Assembly (NCBI GenBank): GCA_003151595.1
Contig: PLXW01000031.1
Coordinates: 1-33,994, forward strand
Direction: 5' to 3'
Source: Myxococcales bacterium
Lineage (GTDB): Bacteria > Myxococcota > Polyangia > Polyangiales > Polyangiaceae
Length of the DNA stretch: 33,994 nucleotides
Positions 7,542-16,313 of the stretch are shown here, piece after piece (the stretch's first letter is position 1; every line of letters starts with the position of its first letter). The notes under the pieces were generated by a model, which did no database searches, was not told where the DNA came from, and saw nothing but the letters and a program-made list of their open reading frames with translations. The position numbers and the translations under genes were made by a program.

Positions 7542-8897
<1,356 letters not shown>

Positions 8898-9058
8898 TTC
8901 TCCGATGGAGCCACGCGCCCGCCCGACTCGCAAGCACCCCGTTCGATTCGCGTACACGCGCGCCTCTCGGCTCGTCTCGTTTCCGTACGAAGCCGGCCCG
9001 GAACGCCCACAACCACGCGAGAACGTTCGTGGCTCGTCGGTTGCAGTCGTACCCTGCC
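8898..9058. promoter_or_regulatory. divergent regulatory region between the sigma-54 activator and the stressosome operon
   Basis: This 161-bp region separates the two divergent genes. It contains the plus-strand -24/-12 site (9030-9045), an 8-bp palindrome GAACGTTC just before it (9021-9028), and TTTCCGTACGAAG (8980-8992) about 40 bases upstream. The last resembles TTTCGGACGCGAAGG, which lies at a similar distance from the other -24/-12 site (minus strand, 7453-7468) and may be an activator site (weak inference). No clear promoter for the activator gene itself is recognised. Confidence 0.5.
9030..9045 (+). promoter_or_regulatory. sigma-54 (-24/-12) promoter for the stressosome operon
   Basis: TGGCTCGTCGGTTGCA matches TGGCACRNNNNTTGCW with one mismatch and correct 10-base GG-GC spacing. 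Transcription would start near 9056. It shares 12 of 16 bases with the site at 7404-7419, including most of the normally variable spacer (CGTCG). Confidence 0.75.
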
Positions 9059-10600
9059 GTGCCCCAACACAGGCCCATCAGCGGCTTCGAAGAGATGGAA
9101 GACGCCGCCGTGGCGCTCTCGTCCGACGCTTCGTCGACCAGCCCCGAGACGTTCGCGCGGCTCATTCACCGCGGGAGCGAGCTCCTTCGCGACGCGCAGC
9201 CGGCGCTGGCGCGCGATCACCTCGAAGAGGCGCTCCGTCTTTATCCGCACAACGCGAACGCGCGGAACCTGCTCGCGCTCTCGTTCTTTCAGATCGGGCA
9301 CCTCGAACGCGCGCTCGTCCTGTTCGAGACGTTGCTCCTCGACAACCCGGAGAGCTCGGCGGCGAAGGTGAACCTGGCCGTCGTGCTGTTGAAGCTCGGT
9401 CGCGCGTCGGCGGCGCGGCCGCTGCTCGAAGACGTGGTGCGGGCGTTTCCGGAACACCATCGCGCGTGGGGGTACCTTGGCGTCGCGCTGGAGCAGCTCG
9501 GGCTCATCGCGCGCGCGGAGGAAGCGTTCCTGGCGGGGCACTTCGGGAGCGCGGCCAGGCGACTTCGCGAACGCCATCCGCCGACGACGCCGGCGCCGGA
9601 GAGCATGCCCGAGGCCGCCCCCGCGAGCTCGCGCGCGGCGATCCCGTCGCATCGCCGCCGAACGCTGCCGCCCGATCCGTGGACCAACGCGCGCCCGGCC
9701 TCGAGCACGAACGTGGCGGTGAACACGCTCCAGCGCTTCGTCGCCACGATCCGGCCGCCGGACGTGGTGAGGCCGACGACGCCCCCCGACGCGCCGAACG
9801 AAGTGACCCGCGCGAGGTCTTCCGGTCCGACGTCGTCGCGCACGAACGTCCCGTCGAACGACGTGGAAGAGATCTCGGTCGAGCACACGGTCTCGCCGCC
9901 GATGGCGATGCTCCCGCCGCCGGCGATGTCGCACGCGCCGAAGCAGAACCGACCCGCGGTGCCGCTGCTCGATGCGGCGCTCTCGTCGCTGCTCGTCGTC
10001 CCGCACGAAGCGACGGTCGTGGCCCACCCCACGGGGCTGGTGCTGGTCGGGCTCATCGCCGGTCCCGACGCGCACGAAGGGGGCTTCGCCGCGCGGAACG
10101 ACGTGGTGCATGCGTTCGCCGGTCCGCTTCGTCGCGAGCCGCTGGCGCGAAGGCCGCCGCCGGCGCCGGAGCCGTTTCGCGACGGGCCGCCGTTCAAGCG
10201 CGTCTCGGGCACGGGGCAGCTCGTGCTCGCGCCGCGGCCGCACACGCGCCTCTTGCCGCTCGAGATGGACGCCGACGTCGCCTTCATTCGCGAAGACCTC
10301 GTCGTGGCCTTCGACTACGCGCTCCTCTCGGACCTCGGGCGCATGCGACGGCCGTCGCGGAAGTCCGTCTCGCTCGTCCGCTTTCGTGGCGACGGCGTGA
10401 TCGTGCTGGGCCTGGAGCATCCGTTCCTCGCGTTCGACGTGCACGGCGAAGAGACCGTCACACTGCGCGCCGAGTCGCTCATCGGATGGATCGGCGGGCT
10501 CGTTCCCGAGCCGCCGTCCGACGAGGGCGACCCCGACGACGATCTCTTCACGTTCAGCGGCGAGGGCACCGTCCTCTTCCGCGCCCCCACGCACGATTGA
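9059..10600 (+). CDS. TPR protein with C-terminal AIM24-like domain
   Basis: About 513 residues. Residues about 40-165 form TPR-like helix pairs (ARDHLEEALRLYPHN; ARNLLALSFFQIGHLERAL; AKVNLAVVLLKLGRASAA; AWGYLGVALEQLGLI). A Pro/Thr/Ala-rich linker (about 165-310) follows, then a beta-rich region (about 315-490) with the AIM24/DUF124 pattern (GTGQLVLAPR ... VRFRGDGVIVLG ... VTLRAESLIGWIG). AIM24-like domains are of unknown biochemical role; TPRs bind proteins. The frame opens at 9029, but that lies before the predicted transcription start, so I place the start at GTG 9059; ATG 9095 is the alternative. It is the first gene of the stressosome operon and may be a scaffold (inference). Confidence 0.8.
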   Translation: MPQHRPISGFEEMEDAAVALSSDASSTSPETFARLIHRGSELLRDAQPALARDHLEEALRLYPHNANARNLLALSFFQIGHLERALVLFETLLLDNPESSAAKVNLAVVLLKLGRASAARPLLEDVVRAFPEHHRAWGYLGVALEQLGLIARAEEAFLAGHFGSAARRLRERHPPTTPAPESMPEAAPASSRAAIPSHRRRTLPPDPWTNARPASSTNVAVNTLQRFVATIRPPDVVRPTTPPDAPNEVTRARSSGPTSSRTNVPSNDVEEISVEHTVSPPMAMLPPPAMSHAPKQNRPAVPLLDAALSSLLVVPHEATVVAHPTGLVLVGLIAGPDAHEGGFAARNDVVHAFAGPLRREPLARRPPPAPEPFRDGPPFKRVSGTGQLVLAPRPHTRLLPLEMDADVAFIREDLVVAFDYALLSDLGRMRRPSRKSVSLVRFRGDGVIVLGLEHPFLAFDVHGEETVTLRAESLIGWIGGLVPEPPSDEGDPDDDLFTFSGEGTVLFRAPTHD

Positions 10601-10616
10601 TTCACAGGAGCGACGA

Positions 10617-12206
10617 ATGATGACGACGGCGCGCAACGACGAGCACACCGAGGACTTCTTCTCCAGCGCGGAGACGCCACTCCTGGTGCTCTCGCCCGAC
10701 GGCACGATCACGCGCGCGAACGAGGCGCTCCGGCGCGCGGTCGAAGGCGCGGCGGCGGTCGAAGGCAAGCCGTTCGCGTCGCTGGTGCGCGCGGGAGATC
10801 ACGCACGCGTGGCGAGCGCGATCGAGTCACTCGTGGCCGGCGGGAGCGTGACGTTCGAAGCGCGCTTCGCCGCGCCTGCGGACACGGCGAGCGGTCGCGC
10901 GTTTCGCTTTCATGCGACGCGCGGCGCGAAGCGCATCCACGTCGTCGGCCTCGCGGCGATCGCCGGGAGCCCCGACGACGCGCTGAAGCTGGCGCTCTTC
11001 GATCGCGTGCTCGCCTCGGCGCCGGTGGCGTTCACCGCGCTCGATCGCGACGGCGTCTACACGATGTGGGAAGGCAAGGCCGTCGAGCGCCTCGGCACCA
11101 AGCCAGGCGAGATGGTCGGCAAGAGCGCGATGGATGTCTTCAAGGACTCCGAGGTGTTCCCGCTGATCCTCCGCGCGCTCGCCGGCGAAGAGGTCAGCGC
11201 GCCGATCACGATCGCAGGCGGCGTGCACGCCGAGATCTGGCAGCTCCCGGTGTTCGACGACGACGGCAAGCCGAACGGCTCGTACGGCTTCGCGATCGAC
11301 GTGACCGCGCAGCGCGCCGCGGAGAACGAGCTGCGCGAGAAGCTCGGCATCATCGAGCGCCAGAACGCGACGCTCCAGATGTTCTCGCGCGTGCTCGACA
11401 GCGCGCCGGTGATGCTCTGGACGATCGACTCGCAGGGCGCGTACACGATGTCCGAAGGCAAAGGGCTCGAGCTGGTCGGCTTCCGGCCGGGCGAGCAAGT
11501 CGGGCTCAACGCGCTCGAGATGTATCAAGGGCACTCGGAGCTGGCGCGCGCGCTCACCCAAGCGCTCGGCGGCGAAGAGACCCGCATCGTGGCCAGCGCC
11601 GCGCCCGGCGTCTTTTTCGAGACGTGGTGCATGCCGCTGCGAACGCGGAGCGGCGACGTATTCGGAGTGATGGGGCTCGGCATCGACGCCAGCGAGCGCG
11701 TGAAGGGCGAGCAGGATCTCCGCGAGAAGCTCGAGCTCATCGAGCGTCAGAGCGCGACGATTCGATCGCTGGCCACTCCGATCATCCAGGTGTGGGACGA
11801 GGTCCTGTGCCTCCCGGTCATCGGCACGGTCGACAGCGCGCGCACCGCCGACATGATGCAAGGGCTGCTCGAAGCCATCGTGCGCGAGCAGGCGCGCTAC
11901 GCCATCGTGGATCTCACCGGCGTCGAAGTGGTCGACACGTCCACCGCCGATCACTTGATTCAGCTGTTCCGCGCGGCGAAGGTCCTCGGCGTCGACGGCA
12001 TCCTGTGCGGCATTCGCCCGGCCGTCGCGCAGACCGTCGTGGCGCTCGGCCTCGAGCTCGGCTCGGTGCGCACGATGCGATCGCTGCGCGACGCGCTCAA
12101 GTGGTGCATCCGCGCGGCCAGCCAGCCGCGCGCGCACGTCGCCACGCCGCACTCGATGACCAGCTCGATGAACGGAGCGCGCACCCTCGCCGCGCTCGGG
12201 AAATGA
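10617..12206 (+). CDS. rsbR: RsbR-type stressosome sensor with three PAS domains
   Basis: 529 residues: PAS-A (about 12-115), PAS-B (about 125-230), PAS-C (about 252-360), coiled linker, and RsbR-type STAS (about 386-500). The loop VVDTSTADH (T441, S442, T443) aligns with RsbR phospho-sites. Bacillus RsbR has an N-terminal non-haem globin; here repeated PAS domains take its place, so the input is probably a small ligand or redox cue (inference). No haem- or flavin-binding Cys motif is obvious. The start at 10617 follows AGGAG, 16 bases after the TPR-AIM24 gene. Its stop overlaps the rsbS start (ATGA), giving a typical R-S-T order. PAS-C plus STAS is duplicated at 5340-6212. Confidence 0.92.
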   Translation: MMTTARNDEHTEDFFSSAETPLLVLSPDGTITRANEALRRAVEGAAAVEGKPFASLVRAGDHARVASAIESLVAGGSVTFEARFAAPADTASGRAFRFHATRGAKRIHVVGLAAIAGSPDDALKLALFDRVLASAPVAFTALDRDGVYTMWEGKAVERLGTKPGEMVGKSAMDVFKDSEVFPLILRALAGEEVSAPITIAGGVHAEIWQLPVFDDDGKPNGSYGFAIDVTAQRAAENELREKLGIIERQNATLQMFSRVLDSAPVMLWTIDSQGAYTMSEGKGLELVGFRPGEQVGLNALEMYQGHSELARALTQALGGEETRIVASAAPGVFFETWCMPLRTRSGDVFGVMGLGIDASERVKGEQDLREKLELIERQSATIRSLATPIIQVWDEVLCLPVIGTVDSARTADMMQGLLEAIVREQARYAIVDLTGVEVVDTSTADHLIQLFRAAKVLGVDGILCGIRPAVAQTVVALGLELGSVRTMRSLRDALKWCIRAASQPRAHVATPHSMTSSMNGARTLAALGK

Positions 12207-12616
12207 CGACCATGACCGCCCCCCGCATTCCGATCATCAACCTGTACTCGAACCTCATCGTCCCCATCCAGGGCGCCATCGGCGACATGGCGATGCAGCA
12301 GCTCACGGACGACGTGACCGGCCGCATCGAGAAGGAAGGGGCGCGCGGCCTGGTCATCGACGTCTCGGGCGTCGCGCTGATGGACAGCTTCATCACGCGC
12401 AACATCCGCGACCTGGCGTTGACCGCGCGCCTGATGGGCGTGGCCACGATCGTGTCCGGTCTGCAGCCCGCGGTGGCGATCACGCTGGTGGAGATGGGGC
12501 TCGAGATTCACGGACTCGACACGACGTTGAACCTGGAGCGCGCCCTCGAACAGCTGGCGCGAACCCACGAAGAGGAAGCCGCTGCGCTCGGTGGTGAACT
12601 CCATGCTCGCGGGTGA
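12203..12616 (+). CDS. rsbS: RsbS, stressosome scaffold STAS protein
   Basis: 137 residues, a single STAS domain of RsbS type. S62 in ALMDSFITR corresponds to the RsbS serine phosphorylated by RsbT (S59 in Bacillus subtilis), and LVIDVSGV forms the preceding strand. In characterised systems unphosphorylated RsbS, with RsbR, holds RsbT in the stressosome, and phosphorylation releases it. The start is the ATG that overlaps the rsbR stop. The C-terminal tail (EQLARTHEEEAAALGGELHARG) is longer than usual and overlaps the start of rsbT by 14 bases or more. Confidence 0.93.
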   Translation: MTTMTAPRIPIINLYSNLIVPIQGAIGDMAMQQLTDDVTGRIEKEGARGLVIDVSGVALMDSFITRNIRDLALTARLMGVATIVSGLQPAVAITLVEMGLEIHGLDTTLNLERALEQLARTHEEEAAALGGELHARG

Positions 12617-13298
12617 GCCCACCGACGTCGTGATCGAGGCGCTGAAGGGATACTTCTCGGTGCCGATCGCACGGGCACTCGTCCTGTCGACGGTGCGCCG
12701 CGCGAAGCTCGAAGGGGCGCCGCTCGAAGGGCGCGCGATGGCGCAGATGGTGACGGCGCTCGAGCACGCGCTGCCGATGTACATCGCGGACGCCTCGCGG
12801 CGTAGCGAGTGCGTCGGGCGATTGCAGAAGCTCGTCCCCGCGAGCGCGGCACCCGTCGACTCGGGTCCACGTTCGGTGAAGCTCGTGCCGGCCTCGAACC
12901 CGATGATCGCGTCGACGGTGATCCAGGTGATGACCGCGGACGACGTCGCCAACGCCTGCGAAGTGGGGCGCGACATCGCGCGTCGCGTCGGGTTCCCCAA
13001 CGTCATGCAGACCAAGATCGCCACGGCGATCGCCGAGCTCGCGCGCAACATCCTCCTCTACGCCATCTCCGGCGAGGTGCGGATCGCCGCGGTCGAGTCA
13101 CCGCGTCGCGGGATCGAGGTCGCCGCCAACGACCGAGGCCCCGGCATCGCCGACCTCGAGCTGGTGATGACCGGCAACTACCGCTCGCGCACCGGCATGG
13201 GCATGGGCCTCCGCGGCGCGAAGCGGCTGATGGACACGTTCGAGATCGAGACGGCGCCCGCGGGGACCAACGTGCTCACGCGAAAGTTCCTCACGTGA
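12603..13298 (+). CDS. rsbT: RsbT-type serine/threonine kinase with N-terminal extension
   Basis: About 231 residues from ATG 12603 (GTG 12591 is an alternative). The C-terminal about 130 residues are a GHKL kinase of RsbT type: N box E145-LARN149, G1 DRGPGI (177-182), G2 GMGMGL (198-203). RsbT itself is about 133 residues; here about 95 extra residues precede it, with a helical block (VVIEALKGYFSVPIARALVLSTVRRAKL) and a basic linker. I do not recognise this extension as a named domain. Expected role: phosphorylates RsbS S62 and the RsbR loops, then acts on a downstream partner once released. No RsbU-type PP2C activator target is encoded nearby. The stop overlaps the next gene in GTGA. Confidence 0.9.
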   Translation: MLAGEPTDVVIEALKGYFSVPIARALVLSTVRRAKLEGAPLEGRAMAQMVTALEHALPMYIADASRRSECVGRLQKLVPASAAPVDSGPRSVKLVPASNPMIASTVIQVMTADDVANACEVGRDIARRVGFPNVMQTKIATAIAELARNILLYAISGEVRIAAVESPRRGIEVAANDRGPGIADLELVMTGNYRSRTGMGMGLRGAKRLMDTFEIETAPAGTNVLTRKFLT

Positions 13299-14350
13299 CC
13301 ACCGAGGCGCGAGCGAACCCCGTGCATGTCGCGCTCGGCATGTGCGTGCGTGCGCTCGCAGGCGAGCAGGTGTCGGGCGACGCCTGCGTGGAAGTTCCCT
13401 GGTCGCGCGGCGTCATCGTGGCGCTGGCCGATGGGCTCGGTCACGGCGAGCGCGCGGCCGTCGCGGCGAATGCGTTCGTCGAGTGTGTCGCCGCGGGAGC
13501 CGAGCTCGCGCTGGAGGAGATGTTCGCGCGCGGGCATCGCGCGCTCTTGAAGACGCGCGGCGCCGTGGCGACCGTGGCGCGCTTCGACGAAGCGCGTGGG
13601 CAGGTGGAGCTCGCGGCCATCGGCAACGTCGCGGCGCAGCTCGCGCGCGGCGGCGGTCGACGCTCCGAGCACATCGTCGCCATGCCGGGCGTGCTCGGGA
13701 GCGCGTACCGCGCCGTTCGTCCGCAAGTGTTCGCGTTCGAGGTGGGCGACCTCTTGCTCGTGTGCTCCGACGGCGTTCGCGCGCGCTTCGATCTCGACCT
13801 CGTCCGCGCGCTCGACGTGCGGGCCGCGGCCGAGTCGATCGTCCGCACGAACGGCAAAGGGACCGACGACGCGGCGTGCGCCGTGGCGCGCGGAATGCCC
13901 GCGTCGATCGGACCGCGAAGGGCCGCGCTCCCCGATCGCGCGCTCGAAGAGGGAGAGCGCGTCGTCCCCATTCGCATGCGCGGTGACGCCGAGTGCGCGG
14001 CCCACGAAGCGCGCACGTTCGCCAAGCGCGCCGGTCTCGGCGCGCGCGCCGAATGGGAAGTGAGCATCGCGGCCTCCGAGCTGGCGACCAACGTGCTCAA
14101 GTTCGCCGGCGCCGGCGAGGTCCGCCTGCGTCACGTGATGCTCCCGCGCGAAGCGATCGTCGTCGAAGCGGTCGACCGCGGTCACGGCATCGCCAACGTC
14201 CATGCCGCCGTCGTCGACGGCTTCAGCGAGCGCCCATCGGCCGGCCTTGGCGTCGGGCTCGGCTCGGTGCACCGGTTGATGGATCACGTCGACATCCAGA
14301 GCGACGTACGAACGGGCACGCGGATCGTCGCGTCGAAATATCGAAACTGA
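13295..14350 (+). CDS. RsbX-like PP2C phosphatase fused to anti-sigma-type ATPase
   Basis: 351 residues from GTG 13295, coupled to rsbT. The N-terminal half is a SpoIIE/RsbX-type PP2C domain: SGD (28-30), DGLGHG (46-51), GN (110-111), SDG (158-160), GTDDA (189-193), all key metal ligands kept. The C-terminal half (about 225-350) is a GHKL ATPase of RsbW/RsbT type: N box SELATN (261-266), DRGHG (294-298), GLGVGLG (317-323). RsbX in Bacillus only resets RsbR/RsbS by dephosphorylation. This fusion could both dephosphorylate and phosphorylate STAS proteins (inference). In fused proteins I know of, the ATPase usually comes first; here the order is reversed. Confidence 0.88.
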   Translation: MTTEARANPVHVALGMCVRALAGEQVSGDACVEVPWSRGVIVALADGLGHGERAAVAANAFVECVAAGAELALEEMFARGHRALLKTRGAVATVARFDEARGQVELAAIGNVAAQLARGGGRRSEHIVAMPGVLGSAYRAVRPQVFAFEVGDLLLVCSDGVRARFDLDLVRALDVRAAAESIVRTNGKGTDDAACAVARGMPASIGPRRAALPDRALEEGERVVPIRMRGDAECAAHEARTFAKRAGLGARAEWEVSIAASELATNVLKFAGAGEVRLRHVMLPREAIVVEAVDRGHGIANVHAAVVDGFSERPSAGLGVGLGSVHRLMDHVDIQSDVRTGTRIVASKYRN

Positions 14351-14365
14351 GGAAGAGGAGTCGAG

Positions 14366-14977
14366 ATGCAATTCGTGCCGTTCGAGGATGACATCGAGGT
14401 GAACGGACAGACGGTCTACAGCGTCGTCGAGGGGTTCGCGCTCTTCAAGAAAGTGCCGAGCGACATCCTGCTCACGCTGGGTATCGGCCATCCGGGCGCC
14501 GACGGGATCGTCACGTTGCACGAGGACGAATGGATCCCTCAAGAGCTCTGGCTGAGGGCGTTCAAGGAGATCGGCGAGGTCGTCGGCGCGGGCGCGCTGT
14601 ACGGAATCGGCCTGAAGATCCCGGAGTGCGCCATCTTCCCACCGTGGGTCGTCGACGTGCACTCGGCGCTCAAGTCGGTCAACGTCGCCTACCACCTCAA
14701 TCATCGACGCGCGGGGCGCGTGATGTTCGACCCCATGACGAACACGATGGTCGAAGGGATCGGTCATTACGGCTACGCGCCCGTTCCCGGCGAGACGCGG
14801 GTCCTCTCGAAGTGCTCGAACCCGTACCCGTGCGACTTCGACAAAGGAATTCTCACGACGATGGCGAGGCGCTTCGCGCCGAGAGCTTGGGTCGATCACG
14901 TCGATCCCGAGACGTGCCGGAAGAAGGGCGGAGACGAGTGCTCGTACGCGATTACGTGGGACGACCGCGGCGCGTGA
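14366..14977 (+). CDS. conserved-looking V4R-like protein, last gene of stressosome operon
   Basis: 203 residues, start supported by AGAGGAG six bases upstream. I do not recognise it at family level. The C-terminal CRKKGGDECSYAITW resembles the closing Cys-x-Gly-x-Cys ... W strand of V4R/4VR and heme-NO-binding-type small-molecule domains. Residues about 110-185 (YHLNHRRAGRV, GHYGYAP, KCSNPYPCDFDKG) contain two further cysteines, so a metal or ligand site is possible. It has no signal peptide or membrane segment. The DUF2378-like protein closing the minus operon may share the same general fold, so each operon could end with a related sensor (inference). Confidence 0.7.
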   Translation: MQFVPFEDDIEVNGQTVYSVVEGFALFKKVPSDILLTLGIGHPGADGIVTLHEDEWIPQELWLRAFKEIGEVVGAGALYGIGLKIPECAIFPPWVVDVHSALKSVNVAYHLNHRRAGRVMFDPMTNTMVEGIGHYGYAPVPGETRVLSKCSNPYPCDFDKGILTTMARRFAPRAWVDHVDPETCRKKGGDECSYAITWDDRGA

Positions 14978-14989
14978 GCCGCCAGGAGC

Positions 14990-16186
14990 TCAGCGACTGA
15001 CGATTCGCACGGAGGGGACGTCGGCGTGCGCGAGGACGTCCTCGATCGCGATCTCCACGTCGTCGCCTTCGCGCGGTGCGATCGCGCCGCCGACCTCCTG
15101 GTGCACGTCGCCCATCACGCCGCCGTACGACTCGACGACAGCGCCGCTCGGACAGCGCGCGATTCGACACGCGGTGGTGGTGAGCGTGGCGCGCGTCTTG
15201 AAAACGCCCGAGTCGTCGACGGTGGTCTCGGTATGGGTGACGTGCGCGCGTGCGCTGGAGAGCGCGGCGTGTGACTCCGATCGCGCGGCGTGCTCCGAGG
15301 GGAGCGCGGTGATCGCCGCGAGGGCGAGCGCGGCGAGCGCGACGGGCTTGCCGGTGAAGCCGGCGCGACGGCGAAGCGCGATCCACGCGACGAGGCCGAG
15401 CGCGATGGCGAGCGCGATGCGCGACGAGTGGTGACTCGGTCCGCGCGGCGAGACCGTGCTGCCGCCGCATGCGCCGGCTGCCGGAGTCTGCGTGTCGTAG
15501 AGAGAGGCGATGCCTGCAGCGTCGTCGCTCGCCGGCGCGCGCGGCGACGCGGACCCGGGCGCGCTGTAGAGGAACATGAGCGCCGAAGATTCGACCGTCT
15601 CGTCGGCCATGCCGAGCGTGTGCCCGAGCTCGTGGGCGAGGACGTGGTGGAGATCGAACGGCGTCGTGAACGAGCCGAAGGATCCCCCTTCGTTCGAGAA
15701 CGGCTGCGCGCCGGCCGCCGCGGTGGCGCTGGCGGGGAGCACGGCGAACGAGTAGCGACCGTTGATGATGATGTCGACGTCGAGCGCGTGGCCTTTGTCG
15801 TCGTACGTGAAGACCGTGACGGCGAGCGCGCCGCCGGTGAGCGACGAGCCGTGTGGCGCGTAGAAGATCGTGTTGAGCCCGTCGTAGCCGGGGGTGGCGC
15901 CGCCGCCGCCGTTGACGACCGCGAGCGCGGGGGCACCATCGAGCCCGCTCCAGCTTTGCGCCGCCGCCGTGATCGCCTCGGTGGCGCCGGTGGTCGATGC
16001 GTTCACCGACGGGTCGAGGTGGTACGTGACGCTCGCGTCGTACCAACGCACATCCGCGCCGCCCGGTGCTTTCTTGAGATCGTAGGCCTGCGCGCCCGCG
16101 CTCCACACGAACGCCGCGCTGGCGATCGCCACCGCAGCCGCCGCACGCAACTCACCCTTACGACCGACTCGAAAGTCACTCGACAT
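14990..16186 (-). CDS. matrixin-like (M10-type) zinc metalloprotease with two C-terminal membrane segments
   Basis: 398 residues. Signal peptide at 1-34 (ends AGAQA). Catalytic domain about 45-232, with the zinc motif HELGHTLGMAD (H185, E186, H189, D195 in place of the third His) and a downstream methionine (SALM, M204) that would be the Met-turn. After a Cys-Gly-Gly and Pro/Ser linker come TM1 (about 257-270), an RRR turn, TM2 (about 280-295), and an extracytoplasmic C-terminal domain (about 310-398) of unknown role. The RRR turn puts both soluble domains outside. TM2 also looks like an internal signal peptide. The start at 16186 has GGAG seven bases upstream. It converges with the stressosome operon, leaving only 12 bases. 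Confidence 0.85.
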   Translation of the reverse strand: MSSDFRVGRKGELRAAAAVAIASAAFVWSAGAQAYDLKKAPGGADVRWYDASVTYHLDPSVNASTTGATEAITAAAQSWSGLDGAPALAVVNGGGGATPGYDGLNTIFYAPHGSSLTGGALAVTVFTYDDKGHALDVDIIINGRYSFAVLPASATAAAGAQPFSNEGGSFGSFTTPFDLHHVLAHELGHTLGMADETVESSALMFLYSAPGSASPRAPASDDAAGIASLYDTQTPAAGACGGSTVSPRGPSHHSSRIALAIALGLVAWIALRRRAGFTGKPVALAALALAAITALPSEHAARSESHAALSSARAHVTHTETTVDDSGVFKTRATLTTTACRIARCPSGAVVESYGGVMGDVHQEVGGAIAPREGDDVEIAIEDVLAHADVPSVRIVSR

Positions 16187-16299
16187 GCGCCTACTCCGAA
16201 GGGGGCGGCGTCGTCGCAGGCCTTCACGGCCGCGTGCGCGCTCTCCCTGTCGAGAGGTGGAACGGATCTGCAGAGACGCGCTTGAGCGGAAAAGCGCTG

Positions 16300-16305
16300 T
16301 ACCCT
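16300..16305 (+). promoter_or_regulatory. candidate -10 box before the lipoprotein gene
   Basis: TACCCT ends 9 bases before GTG 16314 and no Shine-Dalgarno is present. The 127-bp region 16187-16313 is a divergent intergenic region in which I see nothing else recognisable. Confidence 0.3.
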
Positions 16306-16313
16306 CGATCGAC

